From NCBI RefSeq assembly GCF_900115295.1, contig NZ_FOVZ01000004.1, forward strand, positions 1 to 64,000: a stretch of DNA of 64,000 bases, in the 5' to 3' direction. The position numbers and the translations under genes were made by a program. The DNA is from Sphingomonas sp. OK281 (lineage in GTDB: Bacteria; Pseudomonadota; Alphaproteobacteria; Sphingomonadales; Sphingomonadaceae). Positions 1 to 9,041 of this stretch are shown in pieces; the first letter of the stretch is position 1; every line of letters starts with the position of its first letter. Below the pieces are notes generated by a model. It saw only the letters and a program-made list of their open reading frames with translations. It searched no databases and was not told the DNA's origin.

Positions 1-429
1 TCTTAACCTACAATGTCAAAGAGCCGACAAAAATACCGACACTCGCATAACCTCTTCGCTAGAAGAAGCTTGGAGCATCTGGTTTTTTGCGACCGTAGCA
101 ACCAGACCGTGTGGCCGTTCGCTGCGGTGACACCCCTCTAGGGCCACCTCCCCACACCGTCAAACACTATTTTACAGTTTGAGGTCACTTTTCGGAAAAA
201 TTACCCAGAAGCGCCCAGCGAGGCTCGGCGCCATGCCTCGTATGGTATTGTCGCAGCGCCCGATCGATACCGCCTCTCCCTGGAAGTAGCGAAGAGCTGG
301 TCCTCGCAACGGGGACCGGCCAACCACCAGGCTACCTCGGGACGGAACTCAACGGCCGCCAAGCTACAGTTGGTAGAAAGGTGAACTGGGAAAGACGGCA
401 GCGGCGACGACACCTCAACCGAGGGTGCA
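1..429. other. Intergenic stretch, no gene recognised
   Basis: No convincing coding region on either strand. Short open frames here lack a plausible ribosome site, family motif or typical codon pattern. It lies downstream of the minus-strand PilZ gene, so it may hold that gene's 3' end, but I see no clear terminator. Confidence 0.5.
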
Positions 430-747
430 TCAGCTCGGGGATGGCGTACCCACCAGCGCTTCGAACGCAGCGGCCGGAAGGGGTGTCTGGAACTTGCAGC
501 CCGCGGTGTAGTCGTCGGCCCACATCACTTCGGCGACGACCTGCCCGATCTGCGGAAGGTTGAGCCAGATGCTGGTGCCGCGCTTGAGCGCCGAATAGGT
601 TTGGAGTCGTGCGCCGTGGATCGAAATGTCGACCACTCGGCACAGGGTGCGGCCGGTCTTGCCGATCCGGACATCGAGCGAAACGGGAGCGCGTGGTGCA
701 CTTCGCCGGGACTTGCGCTCTGCGGGTTCGAAGTCGGCGGCGAACAT
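430..747 (-). CDS. PilZ domain protein
   Basis: A 105-residue single-domain PilZ protein, likely a cytoplasmic cyclic-di-GMP receptor or a degenerate relative. The two family signatures are visible: an arginine-rich RxxxR segment near residues 13-20 (RKSRRSAPRAPV) and the D-x-S-x-x-G motif as DISIHGARL near residues 40-48. Single-domain PilZ proteins usually act by binding a partner protein or by altering motility or polysaccharide synthesis; nothing nearby names that partner. It is monocistronic, and the next gene upstream on its strand is rpmE, which ends in its own terminator. Binding of cyclic-di-GMP is inferred from the motif only. Confidence 0.85.
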   Translation of the reverse strand: MFAADFEPAERKSRRSAPRAPVSLDVRIGKTGRTLCRVVDISIHGARLQTYSALKRGTSIWLNLPQIGQVVAEVMWADDYTAGCKFQTPLPAAAFEALVGTPSPS

Positions 748-800
748 GGGGTCCTCGTCCTTGCGAGCCCAAAATCTAGCCGTCGATACCTAACGCCATC

Positions 801-844
801 TTAATTAAAGCACCCGGAATGGATTAGTATCAATCCATTCCGGG
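801..844 (-). terminator. Intrinsic terminator of rpmE
   Basis: A 13-bp perfect stem (813-825 with 832-844, CCCGGAATGGATT and its complement) with a 6-nt loop. On the minus strand it is followed by TGCTTTAATT. It begins 8 nt past the rpmE stop codon. Confidence 0.85.
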
Positions 845-852
845 ACTTAGGC

Positions 853-1083
853 TTACTTGCGGAGCGTGAGACCGCCACCGAAACGCTTGTTGAAGCGCGC
901 GACCTGGCCGCCGGTGTCGAGCATCGTGCCGCGGCCGCCGGTCCATGCCGGATGCGCGAGCGGATCGATCTCGAGCGTCATCACGTCGCCTTCCTTACCC
1001 CAGGTGGTGCGAGTCTGGTACTTGCTGCCATCGGTCATCTGGACGGTGATCATGTGGTAATCGGGGTGCGTATCGGCCTTCAT
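853..1083 (-). CDS. rpmE: Ribosomal protein bL31
   Basis: Large-subunit ribosomal protein bL31, 76 residues. The N-terminus [19 protein letters not shown] and the downstream TWGKEGD and HPAWTGG segments are diagnostic. It lacks the zinc-binding CxxC of the C+ form, as usual in alphaproteobacteria. An in-frame ATG lies 30 nt further upstream, but the chosen start has a GGAG ribosome site about 7 nt ahead and matches the family N-terminus. It forms its own transcription unit, bounded by hairpin terminators at 1123-1153 and 801-844. Confidence 0.95.
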   Translation of the reverse strand: MKADTHPDYHMITVQMTDGSKYQTRTTWGKEGDVMTLEIDPLAHPAWTGGRGTMLDTGGQVARFNKRFGGGLTLRK

Positions 1084-1122
1084 GGGATGTCTCCGGTATG
1101 TGGCTGGTTCCAACCAGCCTGA

Positions 1123-1153
1123 AAAGGAAGGCGCGCCCGTACACGGACGCGCC
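1123..1153 (-). terminator. Terminator of the fabZ transcription unit
   Basis: A GC-rich hairpin (130-140 paired with 143-153 of this kilobase, one G-U wobble) followed on the minus strand by TTCCTTTTC. It separates fabZ from rpmE. Confidence 0.65.
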
Positions 1154-1189
1154 CGAATTTACAAGATTGCCGGGCCTTGAGCCCCGCCT

Positions 1190-1669
1190 TCAGGCTTTCG
1201 GCGGATCGGCGATCATCGCTGTGAAGTTCGCCTCGGCTACCAGTTGTCCGTCCACCAGCGCGCGGCCGGCAAACTTGCAGACCGAACTGCGCTTCTGGAC
1301 GAACGTCACCTCGAGCTTGAGCAAGACGCCCGGCTCGACCGGCTTGCGGAACTTCGCCCCGTCGATCGCCATGAAATAGACGAGCTTGCCCGAGCCCGCG
1401 AGCCCGAGCGACTCGACGGCGAGGATCCCCGCCGCCTGCGCCATCGCCTCGACGATCAGCACGCCCGGCATGATCGGGCGCCCGGGGAAATGCCCCTGGA
1501 AGAACTGCTCGTTCATCGACACCGCCTTGATCGCGGTGATCGACGTGTCGAGGATCAGATCCTCGACACGGTCGACCAGCAGCAACGGGTAGCGATGCGG
1601 CAGCGCAGCCATCACGCGCCCGATATCGAGCGGACCCATCCCGGTCTTCACAGTATCGATCTCGCTCAT
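1190..1669 (-). CDS. fabZ: 3-hydroxyacyl-ACP dehydratase FabZ
   Basis: Hot-dog-fold dehydratase that removes water from 3-hydroxyacyl-ACP in type II fatty acid synthesis. At 159 residues it has the usual FabZ length. The catalytic His60 lies in [11 protein letters not shown] and the catalytic Glu74 in LIVEAMAQ. It starts 9 nt after the stop of the skp-like gene and ends the large envelope cluster. In most Gram-negative genomes lpxD lies between skp and fabZ, and lpxA follows fabZ. Both are missing here, in keeping with an outer membrane built on glycosphingolipids rather than lipid A. Confidence 0.96.
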   Translation of the reverse strand: MSEIDTVKTGMGPLDIGRVMAALPHRYPLLLVDRVEDLILDTSITAIKAVSMNEQFFQGHFPGRPIMPGVLIVEAMAQAAGILAVESLGLAGSGKLVYFMAIDGAKFRKPVEPGVLLKLEVTFVQKRSSVCKFAGRALVDGQLVAEANFTAMIADPPKA

Positions 1670-1678
1670 CGGTGCGAC

Positions 1679-2341
1679 TTAGCGACCCTGCGGGGTGCGA
1701 GTCGCGGCAGGCGCACGACCGGCTGGAGCCGGAGCGGCACCCTGCTGCTGGCCACCCTGCTGGTTCGGCTGCCAGTTCGCCGGAACGGCGGTGCTGACCG
1801 AGGGCACCAGACGGTCGAGCTCGGTCGTGATTGCCGCGGTGATGTCCGCCGCCGGCTGTGCGAACAGCGCAGCCTCGGGACGCAGCAACAGGCTGACATT
1901 CTTGGCACGAACCGCGGCCGTCACGGCGTCGCTGAGCTTCGCCTGGATCTGCTCGATCGCGTATTGCTGCGCGCGCTGCGCAGGCTGCGTCAGGCGGGCG
2001 AGTTCCTGGTTGGCGGCGTTTTCACGCGCCTGGATCGCCTGGGCCTGCGGACGCAACGCCGCGTCGGTCGCGCCAGGTGCACGCTGTGCGGTCTGGAACG
2101 CGGTGACCAAAGGCTGAAGCTCGCGCGCGACGGCCTGGCGACGCGTCTCGGCCTGGTCGAGCTGAGCCTTGTAGGTCGTCTCGATCTGGACCCGGGCGGC
2201 GTTCCAGGCCTTCGAGTTGGCGATCGCACCCTGCGCGTCCGCGACGGCGATACCCGAAACCTGCGCATCGGCAGCGGTCGCGGTCATGGCAGCCGGCGCA
2301 ACGAGCGCAGCGGCGAGGAGAAGCGTCTTGAACGTCGTCAT
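1679..2341 (-). CDS. OmpH/Skp-family periplasmic chaperone
   Basis: A 220-residue Skp/OmpH-family protein, expected to hold unfolded outer-membrane proteins in the periplasm on the way to BamA. A signal peptide covers roughly residues 1-26, ending ATAADAQ. A long charged, Gln/Ala-rich coiled-coil region follows at about residues 50-165, matching the tentacle helices of Skp. The C-terminus is a Gln/Gly/Pro/Ala-rich low-complexity tail (NQQGGQQQGAAPAPAG) not found in enteric Skp. Its ATG overlaps the bamA stop by one base (TGATG), so translation is probably coupled to bamA. Confidence 0.9.
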   Translation of the reverse strand: MTTFKTLLLAAALVAPAAMTATAADAQVSGIAVADAQGAIANSKAWNAARVQIETTYKAQLDQAETRRQAVARELQPLVTAFQTAQRAPGATDAALRPQAQAIQARENAANQELARLTQPAQRAQQYAIEQIQAKLSDAVTAAVRAKNVSLLLRPEAALFAQPAADITAAITTELDRLVPSVSTAVPANWQPNQQGGQQQGAAPAPAGRAPAATRTPQGR

Positions 2342-5100
2342 CAGAACTGTGTCCCTACGTTGAAAGTAATGAGTTTGGGGTCGTCACCCTTCTGGGTGAG
2401 CAAGGCTTTGGCGAGATCGATACGAAGCGGACCGAACGGCGAGTTCCAGTTCACGCCGACACCCACCGACAGACGCGGCTTGGCCGAGTTGCCGAGGAAG
2501 CTTTCGACGAACGGGGTCTGCTCGTTCAGGGCCCGTGGATTGGCGGCCGTCCCGACACAGGCACCGGTCGTATCGGGCGTACCGGCTGCGCAGGTCGTGT
2601 TCGCGGTTACCGTCGCACCGGTCGTATCCACCGTCGAGTAGGTATAGAGCGCCGCACCCGCGGAGTTGCTCGCCGGCGTGAAGGTCGAACCGACATACTC
2701 CTTGCCGGTCGTCGGATCGATCAACGTCGGGAAGGTTGCCGACGGCCCCGGCTTGGTGATCCCGAACAGGCTGCCGACCTGCGCATAGATCGACGGGCGC
2801 AGGCCAAGCTCGCGAGCGCCGGAGCCCAGCGGAATCTCGATTTCCGCCCGCGCAAGGTAATAGGCGCGCCCACCAAGTGCGTCGTCCTGGATCGTATTGC
2901 GGTCGGTCGCCAGAACCTGGGTCGGCGTTCCGTTGCTGTAGGCAGCGCGCAGAATGCGGGGCCCGACGCCGCGGATATCGAAACCGCGGAACTGCGGCTC
3001 GCCGAGATAGAAGCGATCGGTGATCCGGACTGCGTCGGACCCTGCCCGCGGCGACTTCTCGAGCGCGTGGATATAGCCGCCTTCCGCGACGATCGAACCG
3101 ATAAAGCCGCTGCCGAGGTTCTGATACTTCGACCCTTCGAAGCGCGTGCGGATATACTTCACGTCGCCGCCCAGCCCGGCAAAGTCCTGGCTGAACGAGA
3201 AGCGCGAGCCGGCCGTGGGACGAAGGCGGCTGTTCAGCGTGTCGCGACTGAGCGAATATCCGACCGAAGACGTCCAGCGATTACCGATCGCGTCGCACAG
3301 ATACCGCCCGGCAACGAGCGTGTTGCACGTCCCGTCGGCGTTCAGATACTGGGAGTCGAGCGTCACCTGGTCATATGACAGACCGTATCGGCCCGACAGC
3401 GACCAGAATTCGGTCAGCGGCACGCCCGTGCGCAGCTGGAAGCCGGTCGATACCTGCGAATAGTTGGTCTGGCGATCGTTGCCGACATAGTTGAACGAGT
3501 TGTAGTCGCGGCGGAAGATGTCGCCGCCGAGCGCGATGTTCTTGTCGAACAGGTAAGGCTCGGTGAAGCCAAGCTCGACCGACTTCGAATAGCTCGAGTA
3601 ATTCACGCCGGCGCGCAGTTCCTGGCCCTTGCCGCGGAAGTTGCGCTGCGTGATGTTCGCCTGGATGATGAAGCGCTCGAGGCTCGAATAGCCAGCCGAC
3701 AGCTGAAGCTCGCCGGTCGACTTCTCTTCGAGGTTGGTCTCGAGGATCACGCGATCGGGCGCCGATCCCGGCAGCTGCTTGATCTCCATCTTGTCCTGGA
3801 AATAGCCGAGCGAGTTGATGCGATCCTGCGAACGCTTCACCTGGAAGCTGTTGAACGCATCGCCCTCCGCCAGGCGGATCTCGCGACGCACGACCTTGTC
3901 CTGCGTCTGCGTGTTACCGTTGATCTCGATCCGCTCGACATAGGTACGCTTGGCTTCGGCGATGTTGAAATTAATCCCCATCGTCAGCGTTTCGGCGTCC
4001 TTGGCGAACTCCGGGTTCACCTCGGTGAAGGCGTATCCGAACAGGCCTGCGGTCTGGCTCAGATTGTCGACCGAATCCTCGACCAGCTTGGCATTGTACC
4101 AGTCACCCTTCTTCAGGGGCAGCGAGGCGGCGAGCTTGTTGTTGTCGAAATCGCGGATCTGGCTGTCGACGGTGACGTCGCCGAACTTGTAGCGCTTACC
4201 CTCTTCCACCACGTACGTGATGATGAAGTCCTTCTTGTCCGGCGTCAGCTCGGCGACGGCCGACGTCACGCGGAAATCGGCATAGCCCTGCGTCAGGTAG
4301 AACTGGCGGAGCTTCTGCTGATCGTAGGACAGGCGATCCTGGTCGTAACTGGTGGCCGACGACAGCAGGCGGAACAGCCGCGACTGCTTGGTCGCCATCT
4401 GGCCGCGGATCTGGTCGTCGGAGAACACCTCGTTACCGAGTATATTGATCTGGCGGACCTTCGACTTCGGACCTTCGCTGATCTCGAACACCACGTCGAC
4501 GCGGTTCTGGTCGAGATTGACCATCTTCGGATCGATCACCGCGGCGAAGCGCCCCTGGCGACGATACAGCTCGATGATCCGAGCGATGTCCTGCCGGACC
4601 GCGGTACGCGTGAAAATCTGGCGCGGCGCGAGCTTGATCTCTTTCGTGATCTTGTCGCTCTTGAGCGCCTTGTTGCCCTCGATGATCACGCGGTTGATGA
4701 TCGGATTCTCCCGCACGCGGAGAACGATGTTGCCGTCCTCGACGCCCGCGATCGAATAATCCGCGAACAGGTCGCTCGCCTGGAGATCCTTCAGCGCCTG
4801 ATCGAGCGTCTCAGCCGTATAGGGGATGCCGATGCGGAGCTTGGTGTAGCTCAGCACGGTCTCGGGTTCGATGCGCTGCGACCCCTCGACTCGCAAAGTC
4901 TTGATCGTCCGCACGGATACGGGTGCCGCTACGGACGTTACAGCCTTCGCAGTCGTCCCCAGCGGTGCATTGACCGCGTTTACGGTAGGCCGCGACGGTG
5001 CCGGGTTCGTCTGGGCAAAGCCCGACGTGCTCGACAGTATCGTGCCGGCTAGCAGCAGCGCGCCCTTGCCCGCGAAATCGTAACCGTTGATCGCTGTCAC
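2341..5100 (-). CDS. bamA: Outer-membrane assembly factor BamA
   Basis: The essential Omp85 pore that folds and inserts beta-barrel proteins, 919 residues. It has a signal peptide ending SGFAQ, five POTRA domains to about residue 450, then a 16-strand barrel ending NVGTQF with the terminal Phe insertion signal. The frame is open further upstream, but the GTG at 5100 is preferred: it leaves a complete signal peptide and avoids overlap with rseP. Predicted barrel loops carry Cys pairs at about residues 590-601 and 834-845, the latter in a long Thr/Ala-rich insertion. The gene lies between rseP and the skp-like gene, the conserved order. Confidence 0.95.
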   Translation of the reverse strand: MTAINGYDFAGKGALLLAGTILSSTSGFAQTNPAPSRPTVNAVNAPLGTTAKAVTSVAAPVSVRTIKTLRVEGSQRIEPETVLSYTKLRIGIPYTAETLDQALKDLQASDLFADYSIAGVEDGNIVLRVRENPIINRVIIEGNKALKSDKITKEIKLAPRQIFTRTAVRQDIARIIELYRRQGRFAAVIDPKMVNLDQNRVDVVFEISEGPKSKVRQINILGNEVFSDDQIRGQMATKQSRLFRLLSSATSYDQDRLSYDQQKLRQFYLTQGYADFRVTSAVAELTPDKKDFIITYVVEEGKRYKFGDVTVDSQIRDFDNNKLAASLPLKKGDWYNAKLVEDSVDNLSQTAGLFGYAFTEVNPEFAKDAETLTMGINFNIAEAKRTYVERIEINGNTQTQDKVVRREIRLAEGDAFNSFQVKRSQDRINSLGYFQDKMEIKQLPGSAPDRVILETNLEEKSTGELQLSAGYSSLERFIIQANITQRNFRGKGQELRAGVNYSSYSKSVELGFTEPYLFDKNIALGGDIFRRDYNSFNYVGNDRQTNYSQVSTGFQLRTGVPLTEFWSLSGRYGLSYDQVTLDSQYLNADGTCNTLVAGRYLCDAIGNRWTSSVGYSLSRDTLNSRLRPTAGSRFSFSQDFAGLGGDVKYIRTRFEGSKYQNLGSGFIGSIVAEGGYIHALEKSPRAGSDAVRITDRFYLGEPQFRGFDIRGVGPRILRAAYSNGTPTQVLATDRNTIQDDALGGRAYYLARAEIEIPLGSGARELGLRPSIYAQVGSLFGITKPGPSATFPTLIDPTTGKEYVGSTFTPASNSAGAALYTYSTVDTTGATVTANTTCAAGTPDTTGACVGTAANPRALNEQTPFVESFLGNSAKPRLSVGVGVNWNSPFGPLRIDLAKALLTQKGDDPKLITFNVGTQF

Positions 5101-5156
5101 CAAACCCACCCTAAAAACGTGCACATACAAGGCGCGCCCGCCCTGCCCTATCGCCG

Positions 5157-6290
5157 TCAACCGATCAAGCCGGCGAGATTCTTCCAGAGCCCGAAATTGC
5201 CGAGGTCGTTGAAGGTCACGAGCAGCATCAGCGCCAAGATCGCCGCCAGCCCACCACGGAACGCCCATTCCCGAACCTGCGGCTCGACCGGACGCCTGCG
5301 TACCGCTTCGATCGCGTAGAAGAACAGGTGACCGCCATCGAGCATCGGCACTGGCAGCAGGTTGATGAACCCGAGATTGATCGAGACCAGGGCGATCAGG
5401 AAGACATACGCGTCGAGCCCGAGCGACATTTGCTCACCCGACACCTTCGCGATGCTCAGCGGGCCGCCAAGCTCCTTGACCGAACGGCGGCCCGTGATGA
5501 CCTGCCCCAGCGTCTCGACCATCATCGACACGATCTCGCCGGTGCGCTTCACCGCGACGACCGGCGCTTCGATCAGGCTGACCGGGACGATGATCGGCTT
5601 GGCTCCAGCAATACCGAGGCGGCCGATCCGGTATTCGTTGCCGAAGCGATCGCGCTGCAATTCGGTGCCGATGACGACGTCGCGCGATACCGTCTGACCG
5701 CCGCGGACGGCATCGATCCGCGTGCTTTCGCCGGCGCGGATACGCGCGAAGCGCGAGAGATCGTCGAATGTCTCGACCGAGCGTCCGCCGATCGCGACGA
5801 TCCGGTCGCCTGCCTGCAACCCAGCCGCAGCGGCCGCACTACCCGGCACCGTGCCGCCAACGATCGCCGGCATGCGGATGTCGCCATAGGCAAAGGCGAA
5901 GCCCGCGAGGATCAGGATCGCGACGACGAAATTCACGACAGGGCCTGCCGCGACGACGATCGCGCGCTGCCAGACCGGTTTCGACTGGAAGGTGCGCTGG
6001 CGCTCGTCGGCAGGTAGCGACAGCCATTCGGCCGACGGCTGGCTGGCCGGGTTCATGTCGCCAGCGAACTTCACGTAACCGCCGAGCGGGAGCCAACCGA
6101 ATTTCCACCGCGTGCCGCGCTTGTCGGTGAAGCCTGCGATCTCGTGGCCGAAGCCGATCGCGAAGGCGTCCGCCTTGATCCCGAAAAAGCGTCCGGCGAG
6201 GTAATGTCCCATCTCGTGCACGAACACGAGGGGGCCGATCACCGCGGCGAACGACAATATGGTCAGCAGGACACCGGGTGTTTCGATCAA
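5157..6290 (-). CDS. rseP: Site-2 metalloprotease RseP
   Basis: Inner-membrane zinc protease that cuts transmembrane segments of anti-sigma factors and signal peptides, 377 residues. The zinc motif HEMGH is at residues 25-29. A PDZ-like domain sits in the middle (about 130-215), and the second metal motif NLLPVPMLDGGHL is near residue 315, all set among membrane helices. The start is a TTG that overlaps the dxr stop (TTGA), implying coupled translation. Only one PDZ domain is obvious, whereas E. coli RseP has two. Confidence 0.93.
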   Translation of the reverse strand: MIETPGVLLTILSFAAVIGPLVFVHEMGHYLAGRFFGIKADAFAIGFGHEIAGFTDKRGTRWKFGWLPLGGYVKFAGDMNPASQPSAEWLSLPADERQRTFQSKPVWQRAIVVAAGPVVNFVVAILILAGFAFAYGDIRMPAIVGGTVPGSAAAAAGLQAGDRIVAIGGRSVETFDDLSRFARIRAGESTRIDAVRGGQTVSRDVVIGTELQRDRFGNEYRIGRLGIAGAKPIIVPVSLIEAPVVAVKRTGEIVSMMVETLGQVITGRRSVKELGGPLSIAKVSGEQMSLGLDAYVFLIALVSINLGFINLLPVPMLDGGHLFFYAIEAVRRRPVEPQVREWAFRGGLAAILALMLLVTFNDLGNFGLWKNLAGLIG

Positions 6291-7444
6291 ACCGCGTAAT
6301 CCTTCACACGCTCGCCCGCCAGGATCCGCGCCTCGGCATCGATCGCCAGCACGGCATCGACGCTGTCCGGCGCGGCGGGGTCATAACATGATAACGTATG
6401 TTCCACGATTGCGGCAATTTCGAGGAAGCCGATGCGTCGTTGCAGGAACGCCTCGACCGCTACCTCGTTGGCCGCGTTGAGAATTGCCGGCCGCGCACCG
6501 CCTGCGTCGAGCGCCTCGCGGGCCAGCCGCAACGCGGGGAAGCGGACCGGATCGGGGGCCTCGAAGTCGAGTCGGCCGATCGCGACGAGATCGAGCGGTG
6601 CCATCGGCGTCGCCATCCGGTCCGGCCAGGCGAGCGTGTGCGCGATCGGCGTCCGCATGTCGGGGGGCCCGAGCTGCGCCAGCACCGACCCGTCGACATG
6701 ATCGACGAGGCTGTGGATCACCGATTGCGGATGGATAACGATCTCGATCCGGTCGTGCGCAATCGGGAACAGCCGTGCGGCCTCGATCAGCTCAAGGCCC
6801 TTGTTCATGCAGGTCGCCGAATCGACCGAGATCTTCGCGCCCATCGACCAGTTGGGATGCTTCACCGCCTGTTCGAGCGTCACGCCGCGCATCTGCTCGG
6901 TCGTCCAGTCGCGGAACGGTCCGCCGCTGCACGTCAGGATGATCCGACGGACACGTTCGGGCCGAGTCGCGTCAAAGCACTGGAAGATCGCGTTATGCTC
7001 GGAGTCTGCTGGTAGCAGCGCCGCGCCAGTCCGCTTGGCGGCGGCGAGGATGACGTCGCCGGCGGAGACCAGCGGCTCCTTGTTGGCGATCACGACGGTA
7101 CCGCCCTGCTCGATCGCAGCCATCACCGGCTTCAGCCCTGCGCAGCCGACGATCGCGCCCATCGTCCAGTCCGCGCCCGATGCGGCGGCTTCGGCGATCG
7201 CCTCGGCACCACCGCCCGCGCGGATCGCCGTACCGGCAAGCGCCTCACGCAGCTCCGGCAGGCATTTTTCGTCGGCGACTACGGCGAACTCGGCGTTGGT
7301 CCGGATTGCGGCGGCGGCAAGCTTGGTTACATCGCAATTGGCGGTCAACGCGACGACGCGGAAGCGATCGGGCTCCCGCTCGATCAGGTCGAGCGTCGAG
7401 GTGCCGACCGAGCCGGTAGCCCCCAGAATCGTAACGCTCTTCAT
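6287..7444 (-). CDS. dxr: 1-deoxy-D-xylulose-5-phosphate reductoisomerase
   Basis: Second enzyme of the MEP isoprenoid pathway, converting 1-deoxy-D-xylulose 5-phosphate to 2-C-methylerythritol 4-phosphate with NADPH; 385 residues. The Rossmann motif ILGATGSVGTSTLDLI is at residues 5-20. The family segments NKEPLVSAG and LLPADSEHNAIFQ (metal and substrate site) follow. The frame is open upstream, but this ATG overlaps the cdsA stop as ATGA and gives the canonical N-terminus. It feeds undecaprenyl phosphate synthesis together with uppS in the same operon. Confidence 0.96.
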   Translation of the reverse strand: MKSVTILGATGSVGTSTLDLIEREPDRFRVVALTANCDVTKLAAAAIRTNAEFAVVADEKCLPELREALAGTAIRAGGGAEAIAEAAASGADWTMGAIVGCAGLKPVMAAIEQGGTVVIANKEPLVSAGDVILAAAKRTGAALLPADSEHNAIFQCFDATRPERVRRIILTCSGGPFRDWTTEQMRGVTLEQAVKHPNWSMGAKISVDSATCMNKGLELIEAARLFPIAHDRIEIVIHPQSVIHSLVDHVDGSVLAQLGPPDMRTPIAHTLAWPDRMATPMAPLDLVAIGRLDFEAPDPVRFPALRLAREALDAGGARPAILNAANEVAVEAFLQRRIGFLEIAAIVEHTLSCYDPAAPDSVDAVLAIDAEARILAGERVKDYAV

Positions 7445-8265
7445 GCGTAGAAATGCGGCAACAGGACGAGGAACGCCGCGACCGGCGCGACCGGGACCAG
7501 CCCGTCGAGCCGATCCATCACGCCGCCATGCCCCGGCAGGATATTGCCACTGTCCTTCACCCCCGCCACGCGCTTCAGCCAGCTCTCGTAGAGATCGCCC
7601 ATCTGCGCGAGCATCGCGAGCACCGGCGTCGCCAGCGTCATCCGCAGCGGCAGGCCGTATTGCATGTGGAGCACCGCCGCGACCGCACTCGCGAGCACGA
7701 CGCCACCGATCAACCCCGACCACGTCTTGTTCGGGCTGATCACCGGCGCGAGCTTCGGCCCGCCCAAGCTCCGTCCGGTGAAGAACGCGCCGATATCGCA
7801 CGCCCACACCAGCGACAGCGCCCACAGCGTGAAGAGGATGCCCTCCTCCTGCCGCCGGATGATCATCAGTGCGAACACGGGGAGACCGCAATAGATGATA
7901 CCCAACGCCAGCTTGGGTTTGCGCGTGGTGATGACGACGAAGAACGCGGCGCCCGCAAGCAGCCCCAGCGTGAAGAAATCATGGATCACGAGGATCAGCG
8001 ACGCCGGCGCCATCAGCGCGAGCGGCACCGACAGCGCGAACTGCGTCATCCGCTTGGTCTTGGCGTCGACGCCCTGGAGCATCGACCATTCCGCCATCAT
8101 GAACAGCGCGGCGACCACGCCGAGCACCCAGAACGCGATCCCGCCAAGCGTCAGCGCAAGGCTCGCCACCGCGATCATGCCGACGCTGGCGATCATCCGG
8201 AGCTGGAGATTGGACGGCGTACGCAAAGCCTGGTCGGGCGCCTTTTCAGGGTCGGTAAGGCTCAC
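7441..8265 (-). CDS. cdsA: Phosphatidate cytidylyltransferase
   Basis: Makes CDP-diacylglycerol from phosphatidate and CTP, the branch point for phosphatidylethanolamine and phosphatidylglycerol. The 274-residue membrane protein has about eight hydrophobic helices. It ends with the CDP-DAG synthase signature: KRVAGVKDSGNILPGHGG then MDRLDGL. The GTG start overlaps the uppS stop as GTGA, and its own stop overlaps the dxr start. Its product is used by pssA at 13.1 kb. Confidence 0.95.
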   Translation of the reverse strand: MSLTDPEKAPDQALRTPSNLQLRMIASVGMIAVASLALTLGGIAFWVLGVVAALFMMAEWSMLQGVDAKTKRMTQFALSVPLALMAPASLILVIHDFFTLGLLAGAAFFVVITTRKPKLALGIIYCGLPVFALMIIRRQEEGILFTLWALSLVWACDIGAFFTGRSLGGPKLAPVISPNKTWSGLIGGVVLASAVAAVLHMQYGLPLRMTLATPVLAMLAQMGDLYESWLKRVAGVKDSGNILPGHGGVMDRLDGLVPVAPVAAFLVLLPHFYA

Positions 8266-9041
8266 AGACCACCGTAGCGGCGCTGACGCTGACCGAACGC
8301 CGCGACCGCATCGGCGAGCGCGGCCGCATCGAAGTCGGGCCAGAGCGTGTCGACGAACAGGAGCTCCGCATACGCCGCCTGCCACAACAGGAAGTTCGAA
8401 AGACGCTGCTCGCCCGACGTCCGGATCATCAGATCCAGCGGCGGCAGGTCATGCGTATCGAGCTCCGCCTCGATCGTCGCCTCGTCGATGCTGGCAGGGT
8501 CGAGTGCACCATCGCGCGCGCGTTCCGCCAGTCGCCGTGCGGCGGTCACCAACTCGGCATGGGCGCCATAATTCAGTGCGATCGCGAGGATCGGACCGCT
8601 ATTCCCCGCAGTCCGCGCAATGGCGTCGTCGACCATCGCGACCAGATCGGGTGAGAAGCTGTGGTAATCGCCGATCACCCGCAGCCGGACGTTCTCGCGC
8701 GCGAGTTCGTCCAGGTCGCTGCGGATGAAATGCCGCAGCAGCCCCATCAGGTCGCTGACCTCTTCGGCCGGACGCCGCCAGTTCTCCGACGAGAACGCAT
8801 ATAGCGTCAGCGCCTCGATCCCCATCGCGCGCGCCGCGCGCGTCACCTTGCGCACCGCCTCGACGCCGGCCTTGTGCCCGGCGAAGCGCGGGAGGAACCG
8901 CTTCTTCGCCCAGCGGCCATTGCCGTCCATGATGATCGCGACATGACGCGGCACCGCGCCGCCCGCAGGAACGGCGACCAGCGGCGCGGCAGAGGTAGCC
9001 CCGGCCGAAGCCCCCGCCGATGCAGCGCCGAATGCCCTCAC
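8262..9041 (-). CDS. uppS: Undecaprenyl diphosphate synthase
   Basis: Cis-prenyltransferase that extends farnesyl diphosphate to C55 undecaprenyl diphosphate, the carrier lipid for peptidoglycan and surface glycans. The catalytic motif [16 protein letters not shown] starts near residue 33, and the C-terminal [15 protein letters not shown] segment is typical. The 259-residue product has about 30 extra Ala/Gly/Pro-rich residues at the N-terminus. These follow from using the GTG at 9041, which overlaps the frr stop as GTGA. A later start is possible but would lose the coupling. Confidence 0.94.
   Translation of the reverse strand: MRAFGAASAGASAGATSAAPLVAVPAGGAVPRHVAIIMDGNGRWAKKRFLPRFAGHKAGVEAVRKVTRAARAMGIEALTLYAFSSENWRRPAEEVSDLMGLLRHFIRSDLDELARENVRLRVIGDYHSFSPDLVAMVDDAIARTAGNSGPILAIALNYGAHAELVTAARRLAERARDGALDPASIDEATIEAELDTHDLPPLDLMIRTSGEQRLSNFLLWQAAYAELLFVDTLWPDFDAAALADAVAAFGQRQRRYGGL

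Noticed and set aside
1244..2641. Long plus-strand open frame of about 465 codons
   Set aside because: It is antisense to fabZ, the skp-like gene and bamA. It has Arg-rich composition typical of GC-rich shadow frames and matches no family.
5101..5268. Extended N-terminus of BamA
   Set aside because: It would overlap the end of rseP and place 56 charged residues before the signal peptide. The GTG at 5100 gives a normal precursor.
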